Source: Lachnospiraceae bacterium
GTDB taxonomy: Bacteria > Bacillota > Clostridia > Lachnospirales > Lachnospiraceae
Assembly: GCA_022796795.1 (NCBI GenBank)
Contig: JAAWJI010000013.1
Location: 1 to 64,000 of the forward strand
DNA: 64,000 nt
Reading direction: 5' to 3'
This document shows, one piece after another, positions 16,749-25,103 of the stretch. The notes under the pieces are model-generated. The model searched no databases, had not been told where the DNA came from, and worked only from the letters and a program-made list of their open reading frames with translations. Made by a program: the position numbers and the translations under genes. Numbering within the stretch: position 1 is the first letter of the stretch; each line of letters begins with the position of its first letter.

Positions 16749-19727
16749 CTACCCATTAAGCAGCTGGTCTATAAAGTTCGGAGCCTGTATATCCTCCAAA
16801 TTTGATTTGTACATTTTAAAGGGTATATCAAAACCCTTGCTGCGAATTCCGAAATTTACCACAATAGAATCTAAGGGCTGTTTTGTGTATTTGATTTGAA
16901 ACATGGAATAAAATTTCTCAATATTCCCCGTAACAAAAGCATAATCAAATGCTTTCCGTATGGTCGTATCCTTTAATTCTGATGTGATCATGGAAACCAT
17001 TAAAATATTTTGGTTTATGGCATTTCGAATGATCTCAACGATCTGACTGGGAATCTTCTCCAATTCATCCAGGCCGTTTATCCAAAATACGCCTTTAGCA
17101 AAGGAACTTCCGGAAAAGCCGGCGCCTTGGCAGACGGCTTCGTAAACCTGGAGAATATCGTTTCCACAAAGCTGCACCGGCTCGCTTATGTTTTCCCCCC
17201 ATAAGGTCCATGTAAGTTTCCCCTGGGAAAAGTCATAATCAGCCTCAGGTATGGGAGGGCGATTTCTTTTATAGCCCATATTGCCGTAGGTCTCCTCAAA
17301 AATGTGCCTGATAAATGCTCCTATGTATCCCTTAAGTGCCTCTTCTGTCCTCAGAATCTCATTAGGCTCTGACAGTATTCTGTCCAGGGCTTCCTGAAGC
17401 TCTTTTCCCTTTTCAAGTCCTTTTGCATTCTCCTTCTGCGCTGATTTTTTAGCAGCATATTCCTTTTTAAAGGTATTCACTGAGGTCTCCACCTGCAAAT
17501 AACATTTTTCCAGCGTATCTGTCACAGATGTCTTTTTTTCAGGCTCCCTGCCCTCATACCGGTCTTTATAATATAACAGCGCCCGCCTGAAAATCTTGTG
17601 CCGGACCACCGCTATTTTCTGCTCCTCCTTCTTTGTCTCCAGCTCTCCGATTTTTTTATCCAATATCCCAAGGCTTTTTTCCAGCGCAGCCGCCGTATCC
17701 AGGATAAGAGAAAAAATGCCGGCAATCTCCCCGTATACCCTCAGCTTTATCAAATCCGCTTTTGTTCCGTCGCTTAAAACAGTAATTTCTCCCGAGCATT
17801 TCTCAAGATATGTTACCACCGGATTTACCAGTTTCTTTTTAGACAGGGCCGAAGCCTCCTGCAGGCATTCCGAAATCTGTGCAATCTGCCTCTCCAGACG
17901 TTCCCGTTCCTTTCTGAACTCCCTGTATTCCCGTACCTGCTCGGAATCGGCAAGGAGACAAACCAAATGCTCCTCCAGCTGGCAGACCCGGGAATACTCC
18001 TGCCTTTGCTGAGACAGATATTTGGAAGCAGACTTTCTCAAAAAGTAAACCATCTGCAAATACTCCAGGGCCTTGTCTGTCTCACATCGACAATAGATCT
18101 GAGATGGATATGCCTTTACAGCCTCCTCCATCCGATAGCGTTCCAGAATCAGATTGTTCAGCTCTATGCCAAAATGGTAGGTTTTCCTGTCAGAACGAAA
18201 CAGATTTTCTGCCAGCAGCTTTCGTATTCTGGCTGCATCCTCCGGATTAGGCGCAGCAATCATCACTGCCTTATTTCTCCCCTTCTCGATATAAAAGGAA
18301 ACCTTATCATTGGGAAGAGGAGAATACATCACACTCTTCCCCAATATAATTCCGTCAAACAGTCCCTTATTTCTGGATACCAGCTCATTTTTTCGTTCCC
18401 GAATCCGCTCCAGATCTCTTCTATAATCGTTTTCTGTCTCCTGCAGCTCCTCCCGGTAGAACTTCTGCTTTTCCGTCTTGTAGCTTAGGTCAAACTTCTT
18501 GCTCTCAAGCTTAATCTCATCCAGATACCCATAGAAGGGCATTTTTTCATCCCCGTCATCGTCATCCTTTTTATCCGTTTCAATAAAGGGAACCCGATAT
18601 TTTTTATTTTTTAATTCGTCACCCGAGTCCATGTTCACCAAAACATAGCCTCGTTCCAAATTCACAGCCTGTCCGTTCCCCAGAATATCCACGGAAATCT
18701 GCTGATTACAGGGCAGGGCCATGCGGATCTTAAAATTTGCCAGAGTATTTCCCCGAAGAGTTCCTGACATTTCCTGAGATGCAAAGATAAGATGAAACCC
18801 GGTTGCCCGTCCAAGCTTTGTGATGGAATTCAACATGGTCTGAATTTCTTCCCGTTCCCGGCTGGTAGCCTCCGTAAACAGCTGCTGAAACTCGTCCACA
18901 ATAAGCAAAACACGAGGCAGCACTAACCCATATTTATTTCGAAACTCCTGAATTTTCGTCACGCCGATTCTGGCAAAAAACTCCTGACGCGCCTTCATAC
19001 AGTCTACCAGATATTGAATCAGAGAAATGACATAACGGATCTCACTGGTGGCAGCGCAGGCATTGATGTGGGGCGTAAAAGCAGTCATATCATTTTGGGA
19101 ATCTGCGTCATTCATGTACCTGCTCAGCTCAACCTTTTTAAAGTCTGCCAGATACAGATTCAGTTCCCATGGTGCATATTCTGTTATCAGGCTTAAAATG
19201 AGAGCATTGATAAAAACCGACTTTCCGGATCCTGTTCTTCCCGCTATGAGGCCGTGAACATTATCATCACACATGCGAACGGGGGTAAAATCCTCCCGAT
19301 CGTCATTCAGATTACCCGGACGCAGGTTGATCCCTGTCAAGGTCTTATTCATCCACATCCGATCCCCGTAGGTATCCCCTGCTCTCAGCAAAGCCTTCTT
19401 TTCCAGGGCTATTTTCTGAAAACCCTGTATCTTCTTTGCAAACAGCTCATTGGCTGCATGACTATTGTCGCTTACATCATCGAATTCCTTTATAAACTCC
19501 AAAGGCTCCGGACAGATGGTAATAACTTCATCCCCGTCAAAGCTATAAACATCTGATCTTTTATTCCCTTTGTCATAGGTAATTCCAAATTCTTCCGCTT
19601 TATACTTGGTGTTCAGAATTTCCAGATCATTGAATTTCCGCACAAACTTTTTTTCAAATTCTACAAGATTTAAAACCCCTGAGTCACCTGAAATCTCCAA
19701 GGTACTTTGATTATCCAGAAAACCCAT
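16749..19727 (-). CDS. FtsK/SpoIIIE (EssC-like) ATPase with coiled-coil insertion
   Basis: A 992-residue protein. An N-terminal segment of about 125 residues precedes one intact FtsK/SpoIIIE motor: Walker A GRTGSGKS (163-170), Walker B LLIVDEF (274-280) and sensor IFASQ (314-318). A second motor-like region begins near 470 but has lost its P-loop (AVMIAAPNPEDAARIRKLL). It is interrupted by about 250 residues of coiled coil and resumes with WINGLDELEKIP, a Walker B-like strand, near residue 895. No membrane segments are visible, so it must be anchored by a partner, in contrast to FtsK. Tandem motors with degenerate later copies are a feature of type VII secretion EssC/EccC. It lies 12 bp after the 244-aa gene. 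It could instead be a DNA-translocating or defence ATPase. Confidence 0.85.
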   Translation of the reverse strand: MGFLDNQSTLEISGDSGVLNLVEFEKKFVRKFNDLEILNTKYKAEEFGITYDKGNKRSDVYSFDGDEVITICPEPLEFIKEFDDVSDNSHAANELFAKKIQGFQKIALEKKALLRAGDTYGDRMWMNKTLTGINLRPGNLNDDREDFTPVRMCDDNVHGLIAGRTGSGKSVFINALILSLITEYAPWELNLYLADFKKVELSRYMNDADSQNDMTAFTPHINACAATSEIRYVISLIQYLVDCMKARQEFFARIGVTKIQEFRNKYGLVLPRVLLIVDEFQQLFTEATSREREEIQTMLNSITKLGRATGFHLIFASQEMSGTLRGNTLANFKIRMALPCNQQISVDILGNGQAVNLERGYVLVNMDSGDELKNKKYRVPFIETDKKDDDDGDEKMPFYGYLDEIKLESKKFDLSYKTEKQKFYREELQETENDYRRDLERIRERKNELVSRNKGLFDGIILGKSVMYSPLPNDKVSFYIEKGRNKAVMIAAPNPEDAARIRKLLAENLFRSDRKTYHFGIELNNLILERYRMEEAVKAYPSQIYCRCETDKALEYLQMVYFLRKSASKYLSQQRQEYSRVCQLEEHLVCLLADSEQVREYREFRKERERLERQIAQISECLQEASALSKKKLVNPVVTYLEKCSGEITVLSDGTKADLIKLRVYGEIAGIFSLILDTAAALEKSLGILDKKIGELETKKEEQKIAVVRHKIFRRALLYYKDRYEGREPEKKTSVTDTLEKCYLQVETSVNTFKKEYAAKKSAQKENAKGLEKGKELQEALDRILSEPNEILRTEEALKGYIGAFIRHIFEETYGNMGYKRNRPPIPEADYDFSQGKLTWTLWGENISEPVQLCGNDILQVYEAVCQGAGFSGSSFAKGVFWINGLDELEKIPSQIVEIIRNAINQNILMVSMITSELKDTTIRKAFDYAFVTGNIEKFYSMFQIKYTKQPLDSIVVNFGIRSKGFDIPFKMYKSNLEDIQAPNFIDQLLNG

Positions 19728-19739
19728 AGTATCACCACC

Positions 19740-20474
19740 TTAAATATCGTCAAACATCTTTAGCTCTTCTGCAATATCCGCTGCAGACATGGCTGTATTT
19801 GTAGCATTTTCAGCAGATTCTTCATTGTGGGTATCCTGTTGCTGTTTCAGCCGTTCGCTCTCCTCCTTTGCCTCATCTATTTTGACGCAAAACTGCTCAA
19901 AAGCATTTTTCACTGGCTCTGCAACAGCCCTTACAGCCGGAATCATAAGATGATAGGTTGGACTTTCTTCCCCATCCGTGACAAGGGCAGCCTCTGTCTC
20001 CTCCCCTATGGTCTCTACCTCCTGAAAACATGTCTCATAAACTTTCTTCAACTCCTCGTAATCCTCGGTATTTACTTCAGGGCGGCCTGTACTCAGCTGC
20101 AGACCGTCTCCCAGGGGATGGCCGGACCAAAATTCCTCAAATAGATTTCTGATATGATTTTCCATCTGGGCGGCTGTTTCCCCGGCTTCCTCTCCCGCCT
20201 GACTGTTCCTTACGGCAGCCGTAAAGCTGCCTTCCCCTTCGCACCACTCCTCAAAGGCCTGGGAAGATACCCGATAGATTTCCTCATTAAAAGCCATAAT
20301 AGTCTGATTTACCACACGGACCATGGGCTCATACTGGGTTTTCTGACAAATCCCTTCCATCTCACCAGCCATTCTATTTAAGCTCTGAGTTAATTCCTCG
20401 CACAGATTTCCGTACCTGCTCACCAAATCCTGTTCCATCTCCTCCGATAAATCAAGATGAATATTTTCTGCCAT
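19740..20474 (-). CDS. Small helical protein with W-x-x-G motif, paralogue of the 815-aa N-terminus
   Basis: 244 residues, acidic and predicted all-helical, with no signal or membrane segment. Landmarks are Y48, W77 (EEWCEGEG), QAGEEA (92-97), AQME (102-105), a second WSG (116-118) and a proline-containing helix start near 175 (YHLMIPAVRAVAEPVKNAF). These align with residues 44-195 of the 815-aa protein at nearly fixed spacing, so the two are paralogues within the operon. The C-terminal about 45 residues are Glu/Asn/Ala-rich and probably disordered, as in type VII substrates or adaptors. Tight spacing (20 bp before, 12 bp after) puts it between the coiled-coil membrane protein and the ATPase. 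The function is unknown. Confidence 0.82.
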   Translation of the reverse strand: MAENIHLDLSEEMEQDLVSRYGNLCEELTQSLNRMAGEMEGICQKTQYEPMVRVVNQTIMAFNEEIYRVSSQAFEEWCEGEGSFTAAVRNSQAGEEAGETAAQMENHIRNLFEEFWSGHPLGDGLQLSTGRPEVNTEDYEELKKVYETCFQEVETIGEETEAALVTDGEESPTYHLMIPAVRAVAEPVKNAFEQFCVKIDEAKEESERLKQQQDTHNEESAENATNTAMSAADIAEELKMFDDI

Positions 20475-20494
20475 GAAAAAAATCCTCCTTTTAT

Positions 20495-23320
20495 TTATAT
20501 TTGATACTGTTTTCCATTAAATGAGAGCACCGAATTGTTCAGCAAATATTTTATGTCATAATACATGGTATCCTTCTCTTCGCTTTCCCTTTCCCAGACC
20601 TCTTTTCTACATATAAAGACAGGTAAAAATCCGTATTTATCACATTCCGGAATCAGTTTTTGGATGTCCTCATCCAGTTTTCCTTTTCTCTCATTGGATT
20701 TATAGACAATATACAGGATATTGTAGATCTCCGGTCGCTCCTGCTCCTGATATTTCTTTTCATTGATCTCCTGAATCTGGATTCCCTTTTCCAGCAGCCG
20801 TTCTCTTTGATTCCAGAAGATTTTGAGCCTTCCCCGTATATCCTCCAGCTTTCCCACAATCTCTATGATATTAAACGCATTTCTAGCCACATTGCTCTTA
20901 AGCCTGTTGCTTCCGCCCACCTCGTCTACAATCAGCTGCGCATAGGACTCCTTACTGTTCATCCGATATACGGAATACATCAGATCCACCAAAAGGGTCT
21001 CGATAATCCTTCCCTCTGCCTCTACCTGGGAAACTCCTCCGCTGTCCTCTTCTCCTATTTCGTAGGTAATAACCAGAGGCTTCCTTTTATGGGTAATTTG
21101 AACGACTCTTCTGTGGCCGTATTCGTCTAACTCCCCGCTTTCCGGAAGAATATACAGCTCATCTGACAAATTCCCATGGGTAAAATCCATGGATGCAGTC
21201 CACTTCTCATCCTGCAAATTTCTTTCTATAGCTTTATACCCGCTCTCAAACTCCTTGATAAAAACATTGTTTTCTTGGATCTGAGAGTGCAAGTCCTGTA
21301 TATCTATATTTAAAAACTCAATTTTCTGGGAAAGCTGCTGAATTCTATTCTGTGTACTTTCCTTCTTTCTTTCGTTCTCCTCTCTTTCCTGTACCGCTGA
21401 CTCCTTTATCTTTTCTATCTTTCTGCTCTTTTCACGTTCTTCCTCTGCCTTTGTATCCGCCCATTCTGCTGTCAAAAGCCTTAGCTGCCTGTCATAATCC
21501 TCGCCAATATCAATCACCTTATCATCGTGAATTTTTTGCACCTCTCCTCTGCCATAATATGCCTGGTACAAATCATAGCCGAGAGACTTAATATTCTCCA
21601 GCTCCTTCCCCTTTGTCACCTGCATGGCATAGGAAGAAATCCCCTGGAATTCCTGATACTCACAGATCAGCACCACATATCTGCATATGGAAGAAAATTC
21701 TTTTTTTGTCTGCAAAATGGTATAAATTCCCAGTATAGCTCCGGCTGCCCCAATCAGTAATCCTACAAAGCCGAAGAAATCCATGGACAGCTTATGAAAA
21801 AGTATCCACAACACAGTTCCAGTCACAGTCAGCAATACACTCATGATTTTCAGCAGCTCACTATTTAAAGCAATGGTACTGATGCTGCCTCCAAACTGCT
21901 GAGCCTCTGCCAGCGCTTCCATAAGCCCCTGATAATCCCGGCTCATGAAATCCGCTTTTTGCTTTTCGCGCTTTACTGCATAGGCTGCAGACATGTTCTT
22001 TCCCTTCATCAGACTCAAAAGATTCATCCAGGATTCTGTCCTGTTTTCCAACGCCGCAAAAGGAGCATACATTTCCTGCAGCACCTCATAATAACAGGTA
22101 TCTCCATTCATAACAAATTCAACAATCTCTTTGTCTATCTTCTCCTGGTATTTCTCCTGCAGTTCTTTTTCTGACACAATCTGAGCCTTTACATTTTGTT
22201 TCTGAATACGGTTATCTTTCAGCCTTTTCTCAATTTTTTTCTGTATAGCGCGAATCTGACCATCTCTGTCTTCGGTCAGATCACAACATATACTTAACGG
22301 CTCATTTAACTCCTGATCCCGTTCATATTCCACTTTCTGTAATTCTTCTGCCGCCTTTTCGATTCGCTTATCATATTTGTCGTGAACCGCACTTTTTTTC
22401 CGCTCAATTTCAGAGCTCTTTTTCTTTGCTCTGTTGTTTGCTTTCTGAATATGACCCTTAATGGAATTTAAATTGGAAGTCTTGCTGCTTTCCAGTCTGA
22501 CCGTAGGCTTGTTCTGCATCCTGGCTATTTGAATCTGTTCATTATATTGGCTCTCCGTCTCATTGTAGCTCGCTTGGTATCTCGCAATTTCGTCCTCAAT
22601 CAAGCCTACTTCACGTTCCCGCTCTGCCTCCAGATCCTCCAGTTCTTCGTCTCTTAAAGCCGTCTGTTCTTTTACAATCTTCTCATACCGGTTTACGTTC
22701 GGCTGGTATTTGTCAATAATCCCTTGGATCAATTCTTTATACTTCGTAATCTCCGGAGCAAACTTCTCCCGAATAGCATCCTGCTCCTGCTTCCATCCAT
22801 TTACAGTGGTCTTACATTCTAAGTCTCCCTGAACAATACTGTCCTCAAATTCATTTATTTTCCTGTTGGACTGATTGATGTACTGTCTTCTGTCAGCCTC
22901 AAAATCTAAAGCTCTTTTTTCTATTCCTGTCAGGTCTTTCTTTAAGTTATCTTCATATTGTGAAAACTGTTTTAGAGCTCCCGAAAGCCATTGATCGTTT
23001 TCTCTTAGTTTCTGTTCTCTTTGCTCTGCCAGCCTGTTTTTTTGCTCCTCAAAAGCAGCCTGGCCCGCAGCCAGCCTGCACTGCGTCTGCTCCTCTTCCT
23101 CCTGTATCTGGGCGTCCACATTTCTGCCTGTAAATCCCTCTAAAATATGCAGGCTTATCTTCTCTCTTTCTAATTCCTCTTTTCTTCGTCCCAGCTGTGT
23201 CTCGCTGTTTGTAAGCTTTCTATGTAAGTCCTCATCTTCACATTTTTTCTTTCTAAATGTCTCATAGTTATCATGATATTCCTTTAAAGCCAATGCCGGA
23301 TTTTCCAAATGCCACTCCAT
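20495..23320 (-). CDS. Giant coiled-coil membrane protein with degenerate FtsK-like C-terminal domain; first gene of the operon
   Basis: 941 residues. Residues about 10-430 are nearly continuous coiled coil, rich in Glu, Gln, Lys and Arg. A membrane hairpin of two spans (about 487-535: SVLLTVTGTVLWILF and GFVGLLIGAAGAILGIYTIL) is followed by a second coiled coil (about 590-690). The last about 200 residues are globular. They read like an FtsK/SpoIIIE core without its P-loop: TLLVDLMYSVYRMN then AQLIVDEVGG, a helix LEDIRGRLKIFWNQRERLL, NILYIVYKSNE at the Walker B place, and CDKYGFLPVFICRKE at the sensor strand. I infer that it anchors the soluble ATPase and may form mixed assemblies with it. 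The start follows an AAGGGAAA site downstream of a terminator-ended RNA. No known family name can be given. Confidence 0.8.
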   Translation of the reverse strand: MEWHLENPALALKEYHDNYETFRKKKCEDEDLHRKLTNSETQLGRRKEELEREKISLHILEGFTGRNVDAQIQEEEEQTQCRLAAGQAAFEEQKNRLAEQREQKLRENDQWLSGALKQFSQYEDNLKKDLTGIEKRALDFEADRRQYINQSNRKINEFEDSIVQGDLECKTTVNGWKQEQDAIREKFAPEITKYKELIQGIIDKYQPNVNRYEKIVKEQTALRDEELEDLEAEREREVGLIEDEIARYQASYNETESQYNEQIQIARMQNKPTVRLESSKTSNLNSIKGHIQKANNRAKKKSSEIERKKSAVHDKYDKRIEKAAEELQKVEYERDQELNEPLSICCDLTEDRDGQIRAIQKKIEKRLKDNRIQKQNVKAQIVSEKELQEKYQEKIDKEIVEFVMNGDTCYYEVLQEMYAPFAALENRTESWMNLLSLMKGKNMSAAYAVKREKQKADFMSRDYQGLMEALAEAQQFGGSISTIALNSELLKIMSVLLTVTGTVLWILFHKLSMDFFGFVGLLIGAAGAILGIYTILQTKKEFSSICRYVVLICEYQEFQGISSYAMQVTKGKELENIKSLGYDLYQAYYGRGEVQKIHDDKVIDIGEDYDRQLRLLTAEWADTKAEEEREKSRKIEKIKESAVQEREENERKKESTQNRIQQLSQKIEFLNIDIQDLHSQIQENNVFIKEFESGYKAIERNLQDEKWTASMDFTHGNLSDELYILPESGELDEYGHRRVVQITHKRKPLVITYEIGEEDSGGVSQVEAEGRIIETLLVDLMYSVYRMNSKESYAQLIVDEVGGSNRLKSNVARNAFNIIEIVGKLEDIRGRLKIFWNQRERLLEKGIQIQEINEKKYQEQERPEIYNILYIVYKSNERKGKLDEDIQKLIPECDKYGFLPVFICRKEVWERESEEKDTMYYDIKYLLNNSVLSFNGKQYQI

Positions 23321-23377
23321 TTTCCCTTCCCTCTTTCGTGTTTTGTTGCAAATCCTGATGTCTTATTAAAGAGCAAT

Positions 23378-23418
23378 AAAAAAGGAACCCGACAAGCAGC
23401 CGCAGTTCCCCGCTCTTT
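23378..23418 (-). terminator. Intrinsic terminator/attenuator ahead of the FtsK-like operon
   Basis: On the minus strand a GGAAC/GTTCC-capped stem with inner GC pairs is followed by TTTTTTATTG. Longer flanking complementary arms (aaagagc/gctcttt) could form an alternative fold. Confidence 0.65.
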
Positions 23419-23708
23419 AACTTCTCACCGGACTACCTTAGCGGCGAATCCCTCCGCCGCTAAAAGTTTCCCGTGAGAAATCAAGAACGAGGTGTAAGTA
23501 TGCGTCCACACTTACACCTCGCAAATATATGGAAAGGCACAGATATTGATCTGCAAGCACACAAAAATATTGTAATTTACTGAAAAATACAGTATAATTA
23601 CTTTTGTGTATCGCAGACATCTCTGTATTGTGTGGTAGCTGACTTACCATCCTTGCCACAGGGAGCGGCAACTCCCTGTGGTGGTACACATCGTCTCTTG
23701 ATTTTCTC
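23378..23708 (-). ncRNA. Candidate structured RNA (about 330 nt) or long attenuated leader upstream of the FtsK-like operon
   Basis: No credible ORF. Reading the minus strand from a good promoter, the RNA would contain four strong helices. These are a 10-bp stem 23656-23665/23672-23681, a 12-bp stem 23488-23499/23510-23521, a 7-bp stem 23422-23428/23473-23479 enclosing a 9-bp stem 23438-23446/23455-23463, and a terminator stem (23384-23388/23405-23409) followed by six T. Outer pairs at 23368-23374/23412-23418 surround the terminator. I could not match it to a riboswitch class I know. It is either a stand-alone small RNA or a regulatory leader for the operon that starts 58 bp later. Confidence 0.6.
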
Positions 23709-23714
23709 GAATTT

Positions 23715-23743
23715 ATTTTAGCATACACAATACATTTTCACAA
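23715..23743 (-). promoter_or_regulatory. Sigma-A promoter for the candidate RNA and possibly the FtsK-like operon
   Basis: TTGTGA (23738-23743), a 17-base spacer and TAAAAT (23715-23720) on the minus strand, placing the transcription start near 23708. Confidence 0.65.
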
Positions 23744-23794
23744 GCACTATTTTATTGCGGTCAGGTTTGTGATCAGGTTTGTTTCACAAAGATC

Positions 23795-23844
23795 AAAAAT
23801 TAGAGCTGCTGCTCTGGTAAATGGATTTACTCTTGCAACAGCTC
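23795..23844 (-). terminator. Possible terminator after the ABC exporter operon
   Basis: A 10-bp stem (23803-23812 with 23835-23844, one G-U pair) with a long loop, followed on the minus strand by TAATTTTTG. It sits about 30 bp after the permease stop. Confidence 0.4.
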
Positions 23845-23874
23845 CATTTCATGGACATTCCATCCTACATTTTC

Positions 23875-25101
23875 TCAGCTTCTCCGCAGCGCCTCAATCG
23901 GACTCATCTTGGCTGCCTTTCTGGCCGGATAAATTCCAAAGAATATTCCCACACAGGAAGAAAACAAGGTTGCCAGGATAATCGTCGCCACGCTGATCTT
24001 TGGCTCAATGCCCAGCATAGGCAGGGAACAGATTCCCTTGGCTCCCAGGATTCCCAGAATAATGCCGATGATGCCGCCCATGGCTGTGATAATAGCCGAT
24101 TCTGACAGGAACTGCATCATGATAGAGCCGGTTCTGGCCCCCAGGGCCTTTCGGATTCCGATTTCCCGGGTGCGCTCGGTAACGGACACCAGCATAATAT
24201 TCATAACGCCGATACCGCCTACCAGCAGGGCGATAGCCGCCACAAAGGAGATAAAGGCCGTAAGCATATCCAGCACCTCTGTGATGGACGCAATCTGGCT
24301 CTCCGCATCCTCCACATAAAACTGATTCTGTCCCTGTACCTGATACCGACGCTCCAGCAGACTTACTATTTCCTGTCCCACAGCCGCGCCGCCATAGCCG
24401 TTTTCGCAGATCACATAAACTCCATAAAACTCATCCAGAATATAACCAAAGGCATAATTAGACGTGTAAGGCATATAAAAGCTTACCCGGTCCGTATTAT
24501 ACATCATGGCAGAGGTCAGGCCGCTCTGGCTCTGTTCCTCCTTATATACCCCCACAATGGTAATCTCCTGGGTGGTGTCATAGATGGTGGCCTCCACGCT
24601 CATTCCCACCACGTCGTCCGTGCCAAAAAGCTTGCGGGCATCATTTTCTCCCACCACGGCCACCAGATTCATAGCCTCCACATCCGCGTCTGTAAAGTAG
24701 CGTCCATATTTCATTTCCGGATTGTGGGTATAGCGCAGGCCCTCTGTACCCGTGGTCACGTTTAAGGTAAATTCTCCTTTAGGCGCAATCAGCTTTCCCT
24801 GCATGCTGTCTGCCGGCGTGGTGCCCTTGATTCCCTCGATGTTCTCCTCAATCGCCTTCAGATCCTCCGGCGTCAGATAAATCATCTCGCTGTCTCCATA
24901 GGCGCCGCTCACATAGATCTGGCCTCCTGCAATGGCATTCAGCTCGTCGCTGATGGAGCTTTTCGCTCCCTGGCCAATGGACATAATCATAATCACCGAG
25001 GAAATACCAATGATGATGCCCAGCATGGTCAGAAAGGAGCGCCCCTTGTTGGCCCTGATATTGTCAATGGCCATCTTAAAGTATTCCAGTAACTGCGCCA
25101 T
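23875..25101 (-). CDS. MacB-type ABC transporter permease
   Basis: A 408-residue membrane subunit of the MacB/LolC type. One N-terminal span (about 20-45, LTMLGIIIGISSVIMIMSIG) precedes an extracytoplasmic MacB_PCD domain of about 220 residues. Three C-terminal spans (about 280-305, 330-355, 365-390) follow, with the signature VTERTREIGIRKALGAR between. It is the last gene of a three-gene exporter operon (ATPase, fusion protein, permease), 2 bp after the fusion protein stop. Such systems export peptides, macrolides or lipoproteins, or sense cell-envelope stress; the substrate is unknown. Confidence 0.93.
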   Translation of the reverse strand: MAQLLEYFKMAIDNIRANKGRSFLTMLGIIIGISSVIMIMSIGQGAKSSISDELNAIAGGQIYVSGAYGDSEMIYLTPEDLKAIEENIEGIKGTTPADSMQGKLIAPKGEFTLNVTTGTEGLRYTHNPEMKYGRYFTDADVEAMNLVAVVGENDARKLFGTDDVVGMSVEATIYDTTQEITIVGVYKEEQSQSGLTSAMMYNTDRVSFYMPYTSNYAFGYILDEFYGVYVICENGYGGAAVGQEIVSLLERRYQVQGQNQFYVEDAESQIASITEVLDMLTAFISFVAAIALLVGGIGVMNIMLVSVTERTREIGIRKALGARTGSIMMQFLSESAIITAMGGIIGIILGILGAKGICSLPMLGIEPKISVATIILATLFSSCVGIFFGIYPARKAAKMSPIEALRRS

Positions 25102-25103
25102 CC

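Noticed and set aside
23438-23728. 96-aa minus-strand ORF upstream of the FtsK-like operon
   Set aside because: It runs through four perfect hairpins, has no ribosome binding site, and its composition is unlike that of a protein.
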